Source of the DNA: Tannerella sp.
GTDB taxonomy: Bacteria; Bacteroidota; Bacteroidia; Bacteroidales; Tannerellaceae
Direction: 5' to 3'
DNA length: 49,238 bases
Assembly: GCF_030528505.1 (NCBI RefSeq)
Contig: NZ_JAUMYS010000013.1
Location: forward strand, 1-49,238
Shown: positions 1 through 9,196 of the stretch, piece after piece
How the letters are laid out: each line of letters starts with the position of its first letter
How positions within the stretch are numbered: position 1 is the stretch's first letter
The notes under the pieces: model-generated
The model's database searches: none
What the model saw: only the letters and a program-made list of their open reading frames with translations
What the model was told of the DNA's origin: nothing
Program-made: the position numbers and the translations under genes

Positions 1-47
1 ACCTTTTTGCTTCGGCATCTAACCTTTTTGCTCGGATATGGTAATTT

Positions 48-1568
48 TTACTCCCACTCAATGGTTGCGGGCGGTTTCGAGCTGATGTCATAAACGACTC
101 GGTTCACGCCTTTCACCTTGTTGATGATTTCGTTCGACACCTTGGCCAGAAACTCGTAGGGCAGTTGTGCCCAGTCGGCCGTCATGGCGTCGGTCGAGGT
201 TACCGCGCGCAGGGCGATCGTGTTTTCGTAGGTGCGTTCGTCGCCCATCACGCCGACCGACCGTATCGGCAGCAGAATGGCGCCGGCTTGCCATACCTTA
301 TCATACAGTCCCCATTCGCGCAGCAAGGAAATATACACGTGGTCGGCTTCTTGCAAGATGTGTACTTTTTCCGGAGTGACATCTCCAAGGATGCGTATGC
401 CCAAGCCGGGGCCGGGGAACGGATGGCGTTTGAGCAGGTGCGGCATCATACCTAATTCGGCGCCGACGCTGCGCACCTCGTCTTTAAAGAGCAGGCGCAG
501 CGGCTCGACGAGTTTCAGTCGCATCTTTTCGGGCAGCCCCCCCACATTGTGATGGCTCTTGATGACCGTTCCGGTGATGGAGAGCGATTCGATCACGTCG
601 GGATAAATCGTTCCCTGACCGAGCCATTGAATGCCTTCGAGTTTATGTGCTTCTTCATCGAACACCTCGATAAAATTTTTACCGATAATCTTCCGTTTCG
701 TTTCCGGATCGCTTACACCGGCGAGTTCGTTGTAAAACTTTTCTTTGGCATCGACCCCGATCACGTTCAGTCCCAAGTGTTCGTAATCTTTCAATACGGT
801 CTCGAACTCGTTTTTGCGAAGCAGCCCGTGATCGACGAAAATGCACGTCAGGTTTTTTCCGATGGCTTTGTGAAGCAGTACGGCTGTTACGGACGAGTCT
901 ACGCCGCCCGAAAGGGCCAGAATCACTTTATCGTTGCCGAGCATGTCTTTCAACTCCTGTACGGTCGATTCGATGAACGAAGCCGGTGTCCAGTCTTTTT
1001 TGCATCCGCAGATGTTCAGAAAATTATCCAGCAGCTTCGTGCCGTCGGTCGAATGAAATACTTCTGGATGGAACTGTACGCCCCACGTCTGTTCGCCCTC
1101 GATGTGAAAAGCGGCAGCTTCCACATCGTCCGTACTGGCAATCACCCGGAACGTTTCCGGCAGGCGGGTAATCGTATCGCCGTGCGACATCCAGACCTGC
1201 GTTCCCGTAGCGATTCCGTTCAGCAGCGGGTCGTTCGTGTCGAGCAACGAGAGGTGCGCCCGACCGTACTCGCGCGAGTCGGCCGATTCGACACGTCCTC
1301 CGCTTGTGGCCGAGAGAAACTGCGCTCCGTAACAGATACCCAGCACAGGATACCGGCCACGGATGGCGCTCAGGTCGGCCTTGAAGGCCTCGGGACTATT
1401 CACCGAATAGGGGCTTCCGGAAAGAATCACCCCTTTGACGCCCGAAGCATCGGACGGAAATTTATGATAAGGCACGATTTCGCAATACGTGTTAAGCTCT
1501 CTGATACGACGACCGATAAGCTGCGTCGTCTGCGAACCGAAATCCAGAATGATAATTTTTTCGTACAT
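48..1568 (-). CDS. guaA: GMP synthase (glutamine-hydrolysing)
   Basis: Converts XMP to GMP using ATP and glutamine-derived ammonia, the last step of guanine nucleotide synthesis in the cytosol. The 506-residue protein has the full two-part family architecture. The class I glutamine amidotransferase domain (about 1-190) carries the nucleophile Cys79 in GICYGAQ and the His167/Glu169 pair in FHPEV. The ATP pyrophosphatase domain starts near 210 with the P-loop SGGVDSS (220-226), and the dimerisation domain contains the [10 protein letters not shown] signature. The first ATG is used, just before the family-typical N-terminus (IIILDFGSQ). It is divergent from the coiled-coil protein at 1676, and a good Bacteroidetes promoter lies upstream on the minus strand. 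No other family fits; the identification is secure. Confidence 0.97.
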   Translation of the reverse strand: MYEKIIILDFGSQTTQLIGRRIRELNTYCEIVPYHKFPSDASGVKGVILSGSPYSVNSPEAFKADLSAIRGRYPVLGICYGAQFLSATSGGRVESADSREYGRAHLSLLDTNDPLLNGIATGTQVWMSHGDTITRLPETFRVIASTDDVEAAAFHIEGEQTWGVQFHPEVFHSTDGTKLLDNFLNICGCKKDWTPASFIESTVQELKDMLGNDKVILALSGGVDSSVTAVLLHKAIGKNLTCIFVDHGLLRKNEFETVLKDYEHLGLNVIGVDAKEKFYNELAGVSDPETKRKIIGKNFIEVFDEEAHKLEGIQWLGQGTIYPDVIESLSITGTVIKSHHNVGGLPEKMRLKLVEPLRLLFKDEVRSVGAELGMMPHLLKRHPFPGPGLGIRILGDVTPEKVHILQEADHVYISLLREWGLYDKVWQAGAILLPIRSVGVMGDERTYENTIALRAVTSTDAMTADWAQLPYEFLAKVSNEIINKVKGVNRVVYDISSKPPATIEWE

Positions 1569-1594
1569 AATCGTCTAAAGCTGATTTTAGGTCG

Positions 1595-1623
1595 CAAAGG
1601 TAAGAAAAATTGTCATTGACCAA
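1595..1623 (-). promoter_or_regulatory. guaA promoter
   Basis: On the minus strand the -7 box TACCTTTG (1595-1602) matches the Bacteroidetes consensus TAnnTTTG. It is preceded after 18 nt by a TTG (1621-1623) as the -33 element. The predicted start falls about 20 nt before the guaA ATG. It shares the short divergent spacer with the promoter of the neighbouring gene. Confidence 0.6.
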
Positions 1624-1644
1624 TGGTTAATAGCCGAACTTTCT

Positions 1645-1652
1645 TATCTTTG
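1645..1652 (+). promoter_or_regulatory. -7 promoter box for the coiled-coil membrane protein gene
   Basis: TATCTTTG matches TAnnTTTG and is followed by a C-run. It lies 24 nt before the ATG at 1676. No TTG stands at the proper -33 distance, so support rests on the -7 box and position. Confidence 0.5.
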
Positions 1653-1675
1653 TCCCCCGAATAGATTGTTTACGT

Positions 1676-2572
1676 ATGAATTCGGAAGAAAAAGAAATCA
1701 AGAAAAAAACATTTTTGATCATGGCCATCGTCATCGTGCTGCTGGCACTTATCGCCGTGGGCTATGTCATTTATCACCAGCGGCAGCAGATGGCAGACAT
1801 GGCCGAAATGTTCGCGCTCGAAAAAGAAGAACTTTCTGACGAATATGCCGAACTCTCGCTTCAATACGAAGGATATAAATTCAGCGTAGGCAACGATTCG
1901 CTCGTAGCGCTGTTGACCACCGAACAGATGAAGGTGCAACGACTGATGGAGGAGCTTCGCACCGTCAAGGCCACGAATACGCGACGCATCACGGAATTGA
2001 AAAAAGAACTGGAGACGCTCCGGAAAATCATGCGGAATTATGTCATACAAATCGATTCGCTGAATGCCGAAAACGGACGCCTGCGCAACGAAAACGAACG
2101 GGTGACGCAGCAATATCGCCAAGCCACCTCGGCGGCCGCGCAACTGACGCGTGAAAAAGAGAAACTTACCGAACGCGTAACGCTGGCCAGCCGCATGGAC
2201 GCCACCGCCATACACATACGCCCCGTAACTTCGCGCGGCAAGGACGCCAAAAAGATCGACAAAATCGCGCAACTCGTACTTACGTTCCATCTGGCTAAAA
2301 ACATCACGGCTCCGGTGGGAGAGAAGAATATCTATGTACGTATCATGCGTCCGGACGATGATATCCTGACTAAACCCAACTCCGGCGTATTTGCCTTCGA
2401 GAACAAGCATATTTCCTACTCCATGATGAAGACGATCGAATACGAAGGCGAGGAGTTACCCGTAACGATGTATTGGGATGTAGCCGAATACCTCTCGCCC
2501 GGAACTTATCGTGTCGACATCTTTGCCGATGGCAATCTGATCGGTCGCAAATCGTTTACGTTGCAAAATTAA
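1676..2572 (+). CDS. Membrane-anchored coiled-coil protein of unknown function
   Basis: I do not recognise a characterised family. The 298-residue protein has a charged N-terminus and one strongly hydrophobic segment (about 12-34), giving a single-pass anchor with the rest most likely periplasmic. A long region rich in Glu, Lys, Arg and Gln with heptad-like Leu spacing (about 36-180) predicts a coiled coil. A C-terminal domain (about 195-298) looks like a beta-rich module, with strands around YVRIMRPDD, TMYWDVAEY and RVDIFADGN. This build, an anchor, a stalk and a globular head, suggests a structural or adaptor role at the envelope, which is inference. It is transcribed alone, divergently from guaA. 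Confidence 0.8.
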   Translation: MNSEEKEIKKKTFLIMAIVIVLLALIAVGYVIYHQRQQMADMAEMFALEKEELSDEYAELSLQYEGYKFSVGNDSLVALLTTEQMKVQRLMEELRTVKATNTRRITELKKELETLRKIMRNYVIQIDSLNAENGRLRNENERVTQQYRQATSAAAQLTREKEKLTERVTLASRMDATAIHIRPVTSRGKDAKKIDKIAQLVLTFHLAKNITAPVGEKNIYVRIMRPDDDILTKPNSGVFAFENKHISYSMMKTIEYEGEELPVTMYWDVAEYLSPGTYRVDIFADGNLIGRKSFTLQN

Positions 2573-2625
2573 ACGACAAACGGCTTTTTTTGCACATTTT
2601 TTTACGTCATATCGGAATTATCTGT

Positions 2626-2633
2626 TACTTTTG
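2626..2633 (+). promoter_or_regulatory. -7 promoter box for the TIM-barrel lipoprotein gene
   Basis: TACTTTTG fits TAnnTTTG and is about 38 nt upstream of the ATG at 2671. No convincing -33 TTG is present at the right distance. Confidence 0.45.
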
Positions 2634-2670
2634 CAAAGAATATTCATCAAACTTTAAATTTTAATTCGTG

Positions 2671-3558
2671 ATGCAAAACAGACGTGATTTTATCAAACGA
2701 GCTTCTTTATTGCTCGCAGGTGGCATGGTAATGCCGAAACTTTTAACTTCTTGCAGCGGTGGCGCAGCTGCCGGGTCTTCCAAGTATGTCGGTCTGCAAC
2801 TCTATTCGTTGCGTGATATGGTAAAAGATGCCGGAATTCAGAAAACACTTGAAACCGTCGCGAAGATGGGCTACAAGAATCTGGAAACAGCAGGGTATAA
2901 CGACGGAAAAATCTACGGATTGGAGCCGGCCGAGTTTAAGAAAATGGTGGACGATTTGGGGATGAAAGCGACAAGCGCACACCTCGGACGCGAATTGAGC
3001 GGTGACTACGAAGCCGATATGGCTTGGTGGAGTAAAGCTGTCGACACGCACAACGCCGCCGGATTCAAATACATGATCATGCCGTGGGCTCCGCTGAAAG
3101 GCGAACAGGCGACCCTCGACCAGATCAAACGCTACGCCGACTATTTCAGTGAGATCGGACTCAAAACGGCTGCTTCGAGCATCCGCTTCGGTTATCACAA
3201 CCATGATTTCGAATTCAAAGGCAAGATCGATGAAACGCCCGTATACGACCTGCTTATGGAGCATACCAGCGCCGACCATGTCTGCTTCGAGCTCGACGTG
3301 TATTGGGTGAAAAAAGGCGGATACGATCCGGTGGACTACATGAAGAAATATCCGAAACGCATCCAATTGCTGCATATCAAAGACGAAACAGCGATTGGTA
3401 CACAAAATGTGGTAGATTATAAAGCCGTGTTCGAGCAGGCTTATGCCGCGGGCGTCATTAAAGATTGGTATGCCGAAATAGAACGCTACGACGGCACACC
3501 CGAAGAAGACGTTAAGAAAAGCTACGACTACCTTGCCGCTGCCGACTTTGTGAAGTAA
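2671..3558 (+). CDS. Sugar phosphate isomerase/epimerase-fold lipoprotein with Tat-type signal
   Basis: The 295-residue protein begins with a twin-arginine type leader (NRRDFIK at 3-9), a hydrophobic stretch, and a lipobox LTSC with Cys28. It is therefore probably exported folded and lipidated. The rest is a xylose-isomerase-like TIM barrel (AP endonuclease family 2 fold). Likely metal ligands or active-site residues are Glu72, His104, His176/His178 in YHNHDFEF, Glu207/Asp209 in FELDVYW, His235 in LLHIKD and Glu269 in YAEIERYD. Relatives isomerise or epimerise sugars and inositols; the substrate cannot be told here. I chose the ATG at 2671; an in-frame GTG at 2668 would add one residue. It has its own promoter and a terminator downstream. 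Confidence 0.88.
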   Translation: MQNRRDFIKRASLLLAGGMVMPKLLTSCSGGAAAGSSKYVGLQLYSLRDMVKDAGIQKTLETVAKMGYKNLETAGYNDGKIYGLEPAEFKKMVDDLGMKATSAHLGRELSGDYEADMAWWSKAVDTHNAAGFKYMIMPWAPLKGEQATLDQIKRYADYFSEIGLKTAASSIRFGYHNHDFEFKGKIDETPVYDLLMEHTSADHVCFELDVYWVKKGGYDPVDYMKKYPKRIQLLHIKDETAIGTQNVVDYKAVFEQAYAAGVIKDWYAEIERYDGTPEEDVKKSYDYLAAADFVK

Positions 3559-3653
3559 AGTAAAAACGAGTTCCTTTTTCAGCCTTGCGGTTATGGGAGT
3601 ATGGAATTTCGGTCATTTTGTTCCGATATTGCTTTTCCGATAAACAGAGTAGT

Positions 3654-3710
3654 AGGGGATGTGTCAAAAACAAACGAGCGTTTGAGGCACATCCCCTGCA
3701 TACTTTTTTT
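3654..3710 (+). terminator. Rho-independent terminator after the TIM-barrel lipoprotein gene
   Basis: Arms at 3654-3665 (AGGGGATGTGTC) and 3686-3697 pair with one mismatch. An inner 6-bp hairpin (CAAACG/CGTTTG, 3671-3684) sits in the loop, and a T-run follows at 3704-3710. A TATCTTTA at 3710-3717 could double as a weak promoter for the next gene. Confidence 0.8.
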
Positions 3711-3772
3711 ATCTTTATTTCCCCGTCGTGTAGACTGTTACAATGCAATTTTAGGATCGATACAAAAATAAT

Positions 3773-5728
3773 ATGAGGATGATGAGAAAAATGATTATCG
3801 CGCTGATGGCCGGATGCTGTCTTCCGGTTGTGGCGCAAAGCTGGCTGCCTCTCAAAGAGCGGGCTGCCGGGCTGGCTGGTGGGCAGAAACATGAAGCGGT
3901 CGCCTTACTAGACAGCATCGGAGTTGTCGTAGCCGACAACGGGTCGGGGAGCTTCACGATTCGTCAGGTCGTGCAAGTGAAAAACAAAGCGGGAGCGCTG
4001 AAATACCGGGTCATCAAATACGATTACGATCCGTTGACGGCCTTTGCCGAGTTCAGCCGTGCGACGGTATATAAGGCTGATGGGTCGCAACGTACCATTG
4101 ATGTGAGTCAGGCTTGTGACTATGCGGCTCCGGCGCGTGCCATCTACTGGGGGGCACGGCAGATTATGCTCGAAATCGGCGCGCTCGACGCCGGCGATAT
4201 CATCGACTACGAAATCAGCAAGAAAGGTTTTACCTATGCTCTGCTGGCAACCGACGACGAGGAGCGCTTTGTTCCGCCCATGCGCGGACAGTTCTACGAC
4301 ATCGTACCGTTCTGGGTAAACGTCCCGACCGTTTCGAAAATCTACACTGTAGACATGCCTCGCACGAAAGAAGTGCAGTATGAGTTTTATCAGGGCGAAT
4401 GCCGCTCGTCAGTGCGGCTCTCCGGCGATCGTAAGGTATTGAGCTTCTCCGTCGCCGACGCACACCCTTTTGTAAAAGAACCGAACATGGTCGATCTCTT
4501 CGATGTGGCGCCCAAACTGATGATGTCTTCTACCCCCGAATGGAAAGACAAATCGCTTTGGTTTAATAAAGTGAACGAAGATTACAACAGTTTTGCCCCC
4601 GACCCCGAAGCTCAAAAGAAGGTCGACGAATTGTTACGCGGAAAAAAGACCGAGATGGAAAAAATCGCCACGTTGACTCACTGGGTGGCCGACAACATAC
4701 GCTATTCCGGCATTTCGATGGGGAAAGGCGAAGGCTATACGCTGCATACGACGAAAATGAATTTTACCGACCGTTGCGGCGTCTGCAAAGACAAGGCAGG
4801 CCTGCTGATTTCCATGTTGCGAATGGCCGGCTTCGAGGCCTATCCGGCTATGACAATGGCAGGGTCACGCATCGAAGCGATTCCTGCCGACCACTTCAAT
4901 CATTGTGTGACGGTCGTGAAACTGTCGAGCGGACAATACATTCCTCTCGACCCGACGTGGGTGCCTTTCCTGCGCGAGCTCTGGTCAAGTGCCGAACAAC
5001 AGCAGCATTACCTGCCGGGCATACCCGAAGGATCGGGCTTGCTGGAAACGCCGGTATCGCCTCCCGAAAATCATTACTTCAAGCTTTCGGCGCGTACTTC
5101 GCTCGATGCCCATGGAACGTTGCGCGGCGAATTTACGGTGACTGCCGAAGGACAATCTGACGGTAGCGTGCGCCGTCCTTTCACGAGAGGTTTTATGACC
5201 AACTGGCAACAAGCGATGGAGAACGAGCTGCTGCAAGTGTCGCCGCAAGCTCGTATGGTGAGCGTAGATTACGGCACCAATCCGAAGGACTATATGGCCG
5301 GACCGATACGTATCACGATGAAATTCGAAATCCCCGATTACGCGCTTACGGGCGACGGGGTGCTGATGCTCCGCCCCATCTGCGGACGATTATATCAGGG
5401 CACACGCACGTACCTGCGTATCGATACGGATCGGGAAGAACGTCGTTATGCGTTCAAGGACGCCTGTTCGCGTCTGGTCGAGCTGAAAGAGACGATGACC
5501 GTACCGGCCGGATATACTCTGCGCGGCGAAGCAAAGGAGCAGAAGCTGGCAAGCGAGGTTGCCGACTTCAACGGTTCGCTGAGTCAGCAAAACAACAAGG
5601 TGAACATCAGCCATCAGCTGACGTTGCGCAAGCGCGTATATGACGCGGCAGACTGGAACGGTTTCCGCACCGCTGTAAAAGCGCATAAGGACATGGCCGA
5701 CGAATGGTTGATTTTTGAAAAGAAATAA
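3773..5728 (+). CDS. DUF3857 / transglutaminase-like exported protein
   Basis: A 651-residue protein with a signal peptide (about 1-22, ending VVAQ). It has a DUF3857-like beta domain (about 60-230) and a transglutaminase-core domain (about 290-400). The papain-like triad appears intact: Cys338 in CGVCKDKAG, His377 in HFNHCV and Asp393 in PLDPTW. The C-terminal part (about 420-651) is beta-rich. Such proteins are common in Bacteroidetes and are predicted periplasmic or surface peptidase/transglutaminase-fold enzymes; the substrate is unknown. The start is the first ATG, with alternatives 6 and 9 nt downstream. It forms an operon with the paralogue 19 nt downstream. Confidence 0.88.
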   Translation: MRMMRKMIIALMAGCCLPVVAQSWLPLKERAAGLAGGQKHEAVALLDSIGVVVADNGSGSFTIRQVVQVKNKAGALKYRVIKYDYDPLTAFAEFSRATVYKADGSQRTIDVSQACDYAAPARAIYWGARQIMLEIGALDAGDIIDYEISKKGFTYALLATDDEERFVPPMRGQFYDIVPFWVNVPTVSKIYTVDMPRTKEVQYEFYQGECRSSVRLSGDRKVLSFSVADAHPFVKEPNMVDLFDVAPKLMMSSTPEWKDKSLWFNKVNEDYNSFAPDPEAQKKVDELLRGKKTEMEKIATLTHWVADNIRYSGISMGKGEGYTLHTTKMNFTDRCGVCKDKAGLLISMLRMAGFEAYPAMTMAGSRIEAIPADHFNHCVTVVKLSSGQYIPLDPTWVPFLRELWSSAEQQQHYLPGIPEGSGLLETPVSPPENHYFKLSARTSLDAHGTLRGEFTVTAEGQSDGSVRRPFTRGFMTNWQQAMENELLQVSPQARMVSVDYGTNPKDYMAGPIRITMKFEIPDYALTGDGVLMLRPICGRLYQGTRTYLRIDTDREERRYAFKDACSRLVELKETMTVPAGYTLRGEAKEQKLASEVADFNGSLSQQNNKVNISHQLTLRKRVYDAADWNGFRTAVKAHKDMADEWLIFEKK

Positions 5729-5747
5729 AATGTAAATACACCGTAAG

Positions 5748-7382
5748 ATGAAAAAATACAATCTACTGATCATCGGCCTACTTGCTGTCCTGACAGTCAC
5801 GGCGCAGCCAGAAGCGGTTTTCGATAAAATCGTCAAACAATATACGTGGGGCAGAGACGGAAGTATGACCTTCCGGTACCGGAAAGAGTTGAAATTGAAC
5901 ACGCATTTCGCTTTTAATAATTTATACGGCGAAACATTTATCGTGTATAACCCGGAATTTCAGACCCTGAAAATTAACGAGTCTTATACGAAGCAGGCCG
6001 ACGGGACGGTGATCCGCACGCCTGACAATGCCTTTAACGAAGTGTTGCCGTCTTTCGCGGCCGATGCTCCGGCATACAATCACTTGCGGGAAATGGTCGT
6101 TACCCATACGGGGCTGGAAATCGGAGCCACGATCTATCTCGATTATACGATTACGACGAGTGTTGGTTTCTATCCTTTTCTCGATGTGGCCGAACAGTTA
6201 CAGGAACACTCGCCCGTGAAGGATTATCAGGTAGAGATCACGCTGCCGGAGGAGGAGACGCTTACCTATGGCCTGAATGCGTTAAAAGGTGAGCCGGTCG
6301 TTCGTCAGCACAATGGCATGACCACGTATGCATGGCATTTCCAACATATTCCGGCCTTCCCGATGGAATCATACACGGCCGGAAAGGCATCGCCTATGCT
6401 TTTTGCTTCGAATGCGGAAGGAGAAAACGGCGTGGCGTGGCTTTCGGCCATGAAAGTCGATCCGGAAGCGTGTGCCTCGCTTGTTTCTACCTTGTTGGCA
6501 GGCAAGCAGACGACCGATGAGAAGCGTTCGGAAATCCTACGTTACGTGGTCGATGAGATCGCTACCTCCCGACTGCCGATCCTCCTGTCGGCCAAGATTC
6601 GTCCGCCTGCAGAAGTTTTGCAATCGGCCTACGGTTCACCGGCAGAAAAGGCGACCCTGCTGGCTTCCATGTTGCTGGCTGCAGGTCTTGATGCTCAGAT
6701 CATGATGAGCTTCCCGGCTTACGCCATGCCGATAGCAGTCCATGCCATTTCAGATGTGCGAGTGAAATCCGGTGATCGCTATCTCTCTCCCTTGCGGAAA
6801 GATGCACCCGATCCGGCGTTGCGTGCTACACGCGACCAATTTTGGCAAACCGGTGAGAATGGCGTGGGATTGATTCAGCTGGACGAAAAACAGATGACCT
6901 TAGACTATCAAGTCAATATTGCACTGAATGATACGATGGCTAATGTGAGCGGCAACTTGAAAAACAGCGAAGACGCGACGGCTACGCCTGACTTTAGCCG
7001 GCAGGACCCCCTTCGAACGAATTCCGGCTATACATTATATACTTTGCCGGCTACCGATAAAGGAATCGATACATGGCGGCTACGACTGGGAAGCACACGC
7101 ACGCAACCGATGGAGCTGCCTTGCCGAATCAAAGAGTCATGCCACTACACGCTGACGGTCGACGGTTGGGATGTGGAAACAAAACCCTTCCGGAAAGAAA
7201 TCAGCAATGCCGTCGGTAACGTCAGCCTGATCATGCAGCGCGAAGATAACCGTCTGACGATAAGTCGTGAAATCGAGTTGCTGAAACCGGTCATCGAACC
7301 CGCCGAATACCAAGCGTTCCGTACGCTGATATTGCTTTGGGAAAACGATGCCTTCCGGACGTTGATGCTGAAGAAAAAATAA
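5748..7382 (+). CDS. DUF3857/transglutaminase-like protein, catalytically degenerate paralogue
   Basis: A 544-residue exported protein (signal peptide about 1-19, ending TVTAQ) with the same layout as its upstream neighbour: a DUF3857-like region (about 35-205) and a transglutaminase-core-like region (about 250-350). At the Cys site the motif reads AYGSPAEKATLL, so Pro298 stands where Cys is expected. In the third triad position LSP (Ser347) replaces LDP. His332 is kept. It should therefore be inactive as a thiol enzyme and may serve a binding or partner role for the active protein encoded just before it, which is inference. The operon ends with a strong terminator 22 nt after the stop codon. 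Confidence 0.82.
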   Translation: MKKYNLLIIGLLAVLTVTAQPEAVFDKIVKQYTWGRDGSMTFRYRKELKLNTHFAFNNLYGETFIVYNPEFQTLKINESYTKQADGTVIRTPDNAFNEVLPSFAADAPAYNHLREMVVTHTGLEIGATIYLDYTITTSVGFYPFLDVAEQLQEHSPVKDYQVEITLPEEETLTYGLNALKGEPVVRQHNGMTTYAWHFQHIPAFPMESYTAGKASPMLFASNAEGENGVAWLSAMKVDPEACASLVSTLLAGKQTTDEKRSEILRYVVDEIATSRLPILLSAKIRPPAEVLQSAYGSPAEKATLLASMLLAAGLDAQIMMSFPAYAMPIAVHAISDVRVKSGDRYLSPLRKDAPDPALRATRDQFWQTGENGVGLIQLDEKQMTLDYQVNIALNDTMANVSGNLKNSEDATATPDFSRQDPLRTNSGYTLYTLPATDKGIDTWRLRLGSTRTQPMELPCRIKESCHYTLTVDGWDVETKPFRKEISNAVGNVSLIMQREDNRLTISREIELLKPVIEPAEYQAFRTLILLWENDAFRTLMLKKK

Positions 7383-7403
7383 GGCACCGGAATACGTATA
7401 TTT

Positions 7404-7448
7404 CAAGAGACTGCACCCCTTCAAGAAATGGCGCAGTCTCTTGTTTTT
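7404..7448 (+). terminator. Terminator of the transglutaminase-like pair
   Basis: A perfect 11-bp stem (CAAGAGACTGC at 7404-7414 with 7433-7443) is followed by a T-rich tract. Confidence 0.85.
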
Positions 7449-7646
7449 CTCCCTGTCAAAATGACCGGTGTGAAGTGTTAAAATGAAGCGAAAGCCCTCT
7501 TCTGATCGTTAAACGCGGTTAAGTGCCGAATGTAGCCGTTAAAAGTGTTAAAAAATCACCTCGAAAAGGAATAATTGCATCGTTTTTGAGTTTTCTTTGT
7601 TGCAGAAAAGTGTTAAATTTAAAATTTCAAATAAAATATCAGGAAG

Positions 7647-9155
7647 ATGAAAACAATGTGGAAAAAAGTATTGGTAGTTGTTTTTGTGGCTGTGGTAAGC
7701 TTTGTAACAGCCATTGGTGCAGTAACCTACATGATGAAGCACAATGAAAAAGTGCAGGTGGCATTGGGCTATGACAGTGAAGGAACATTCAAGCAGCCGC
7801 TTCGACTGACAGGTTATCATGCCAGCGCGGCAGAAAATACGGACTTCACGTATGCCGCCGATATGGCCGTTCATGCCGTGGTGCATATCCGATCGACTGT
7901 CAGGGAGCGATCGTCCGGTCGCGGCGAATATTTCGATCCTTTCGAGTTCTTTTTTGGAAACGGACGCGGCTTTCAGGAACGTACACCGCGCCCGCGTTCC
8001 GGTTCAGGATCGGGAGTCATTATCTCGACCGACGGATATATCGTGACGAATAATCACGTAATTGAAAATGCGGACGAACTGGAAGTAACACTAAACGATA
8101 ACCGGAAATTTCCGGCCAAGGTAATCGGTACAGACCCGAACACTGACATTGCACTCATCAAAATCGAAGCGAAAGATTTAAAGACCTTGTCTTTCGGCGA
8201 CTCGGAGCAACTTAAGGTGGGCGAATGGGTTTTGGCTGTGGGCAACCCGTTCAATCTGACCTCGACCGTGACAGCTGGTATCGTCAGCGCTAAAGGACGC
8301 GGTATCATGTCGGGTAATACCAACCTGAACAAAATCGAGTCATTTATTCAGACAGATGCGGCGGTTAATGCCGGAAACAGTGGAGGCGCATTAGTCAATA
8401 CGAAAGGCGAATTAATCGGTATCAATACGGCTATTTATTCGGAGACAGGTAATTTCGCCGGATATTCCTTTGCTGTGCCGATTAGCATCGCCGGCAAGGT
8501 GGTAGCCGATCTGAAGCAGTATGGCACCGTACAGCGCGCTATTCTTGGTGTTGTGATACAAAATGCCCAGGCCGCAAGTCAGAACGACAAGAAGGTGAAG
8601 GAATTGGAAGGAGCTTACGTCGCGGAGTTTGCGCAGCGCAGTTCGGCGAAGGAAGCCGGTGTCGAAGTGGGCGACGTGATCACTTCGGTCAATGGCGTTC
8701 GCATCCGTTCGAACAATGCTTTGCAGGAGCAAATCAGCAAATATCGCCCGGGCGATAAAGTGAAACTTGAAGTGAATCGCTACGGAACGATCAAGAATAT
8801 ACTGGTTGAACTGCGTAACCCGCAGGGGGGGACGGAAGTCGTGAAGAAGAACGGAGATGTGGCTGAAATGTTGGGGGCTGCTTTCCGCGAACTGAGCGAC
8901 GCGCAGAAGAAAGAATACGGCGTAAGCTACGGAATCGAAGTCAACGGCATCAGCAAAGGCAAAGTACAGGAAGCCGGTATCCGGAAAGGGTTTATTATCA
9001 TGGTCGTGAACGATCAGAAGATTTCGACTCCTGAAGATTTGTTCCGGATTGTGGAGAAGATACAGAAAGGAGCGTCTGATGATCAGGGGTTGTTTATCAG
9101 AGGATTTTACCCGAACGGACGAACACAGCTCTACGCCATCAATTTCTCGGAATAA
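7647..9155 (+). CDS. htrA: HtrA/Deg family periplasmic serine protease (Do-like)
   Basis: The 502-residue protein degrades or refolds damaged envelope proteins under stress. An N-terminal hydrophobic segment (about 8-30) acts as signal or anchor. The chymotrypsin-like protease domain (about 65-270) shows the complete triad: His137 in VTNNHVIE, Asp167 in NTDIAL and Ser245 in GNSGGAL. Two PDZ domains follow (about 285-375 and 400-495), the DegP/DegQ arrangement. The linker after residue 80 is rich in Arg, Gly and Phe. It lies between a terminator and the primary sigma factor gene. An intergenic stretch with spaced GTTAAA motifs precedes it. Whether it is closer to DegP or DegQ cannot be settled here. 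Confidence 0.95.
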   Translation: MKTMWKKVLVVVFVAVVSFVTAIGAVTYMMKHNEKVQVALGYDSEGTFKQPLRLTGYHASAAENTDFTYAADMAVHAVVHIRSTVRERSSGRGEYFDPFEFFFGNGRGFQERTPRPRSGSGSGVIISTDGYIVTNNHVIENADELEVTLNDNRKFPAKVIGTDPNTDIALIKIEAKDLKTLSFGDSEQLKVGEWVLAVGNPFNLTSTVTAGIVSAKGRGIMSGNTNLNKIESFIQTDAAVNAGNSGGALVNTKGELIGINTAIYSETGNFAGYSFAVPISIAGKVVADLKQYGTVQRAILGVVIQNAQAASQNDKKVKELEGAYVAEFAQRSSAKEAGVEVGDVITSVNGVRIRSNNALQEQISKYRPGDKVKLEVNRYGTIKNILVELRNPQGGTEVVKKNGDVAEMLGAAFRELSDAQKKEYGVSYGIEVNGISKGKVQEAGIRKGFIIMVVNDQKISTPEDLFRIVEKIQKGASDDQGLFIRGFYPNGRTQLYAINFSE

Positions 9156-9196
9156 ACCAATCGGTCAGTGAAATTGTTATAGCGTTATAAAATGAT

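Noticed and set aside
549..1619. 356-codon open frame antisense to guaA
   Set aside because: It lies wholly opposite a clear guaA gene, has no domain, and arises from third-position codon bias.
3512..3892. 126-codon minus-strand frame across the 3654 terminator
   Set aside because: It runs through a terminator and the start of the next gene and has no recognisable features.
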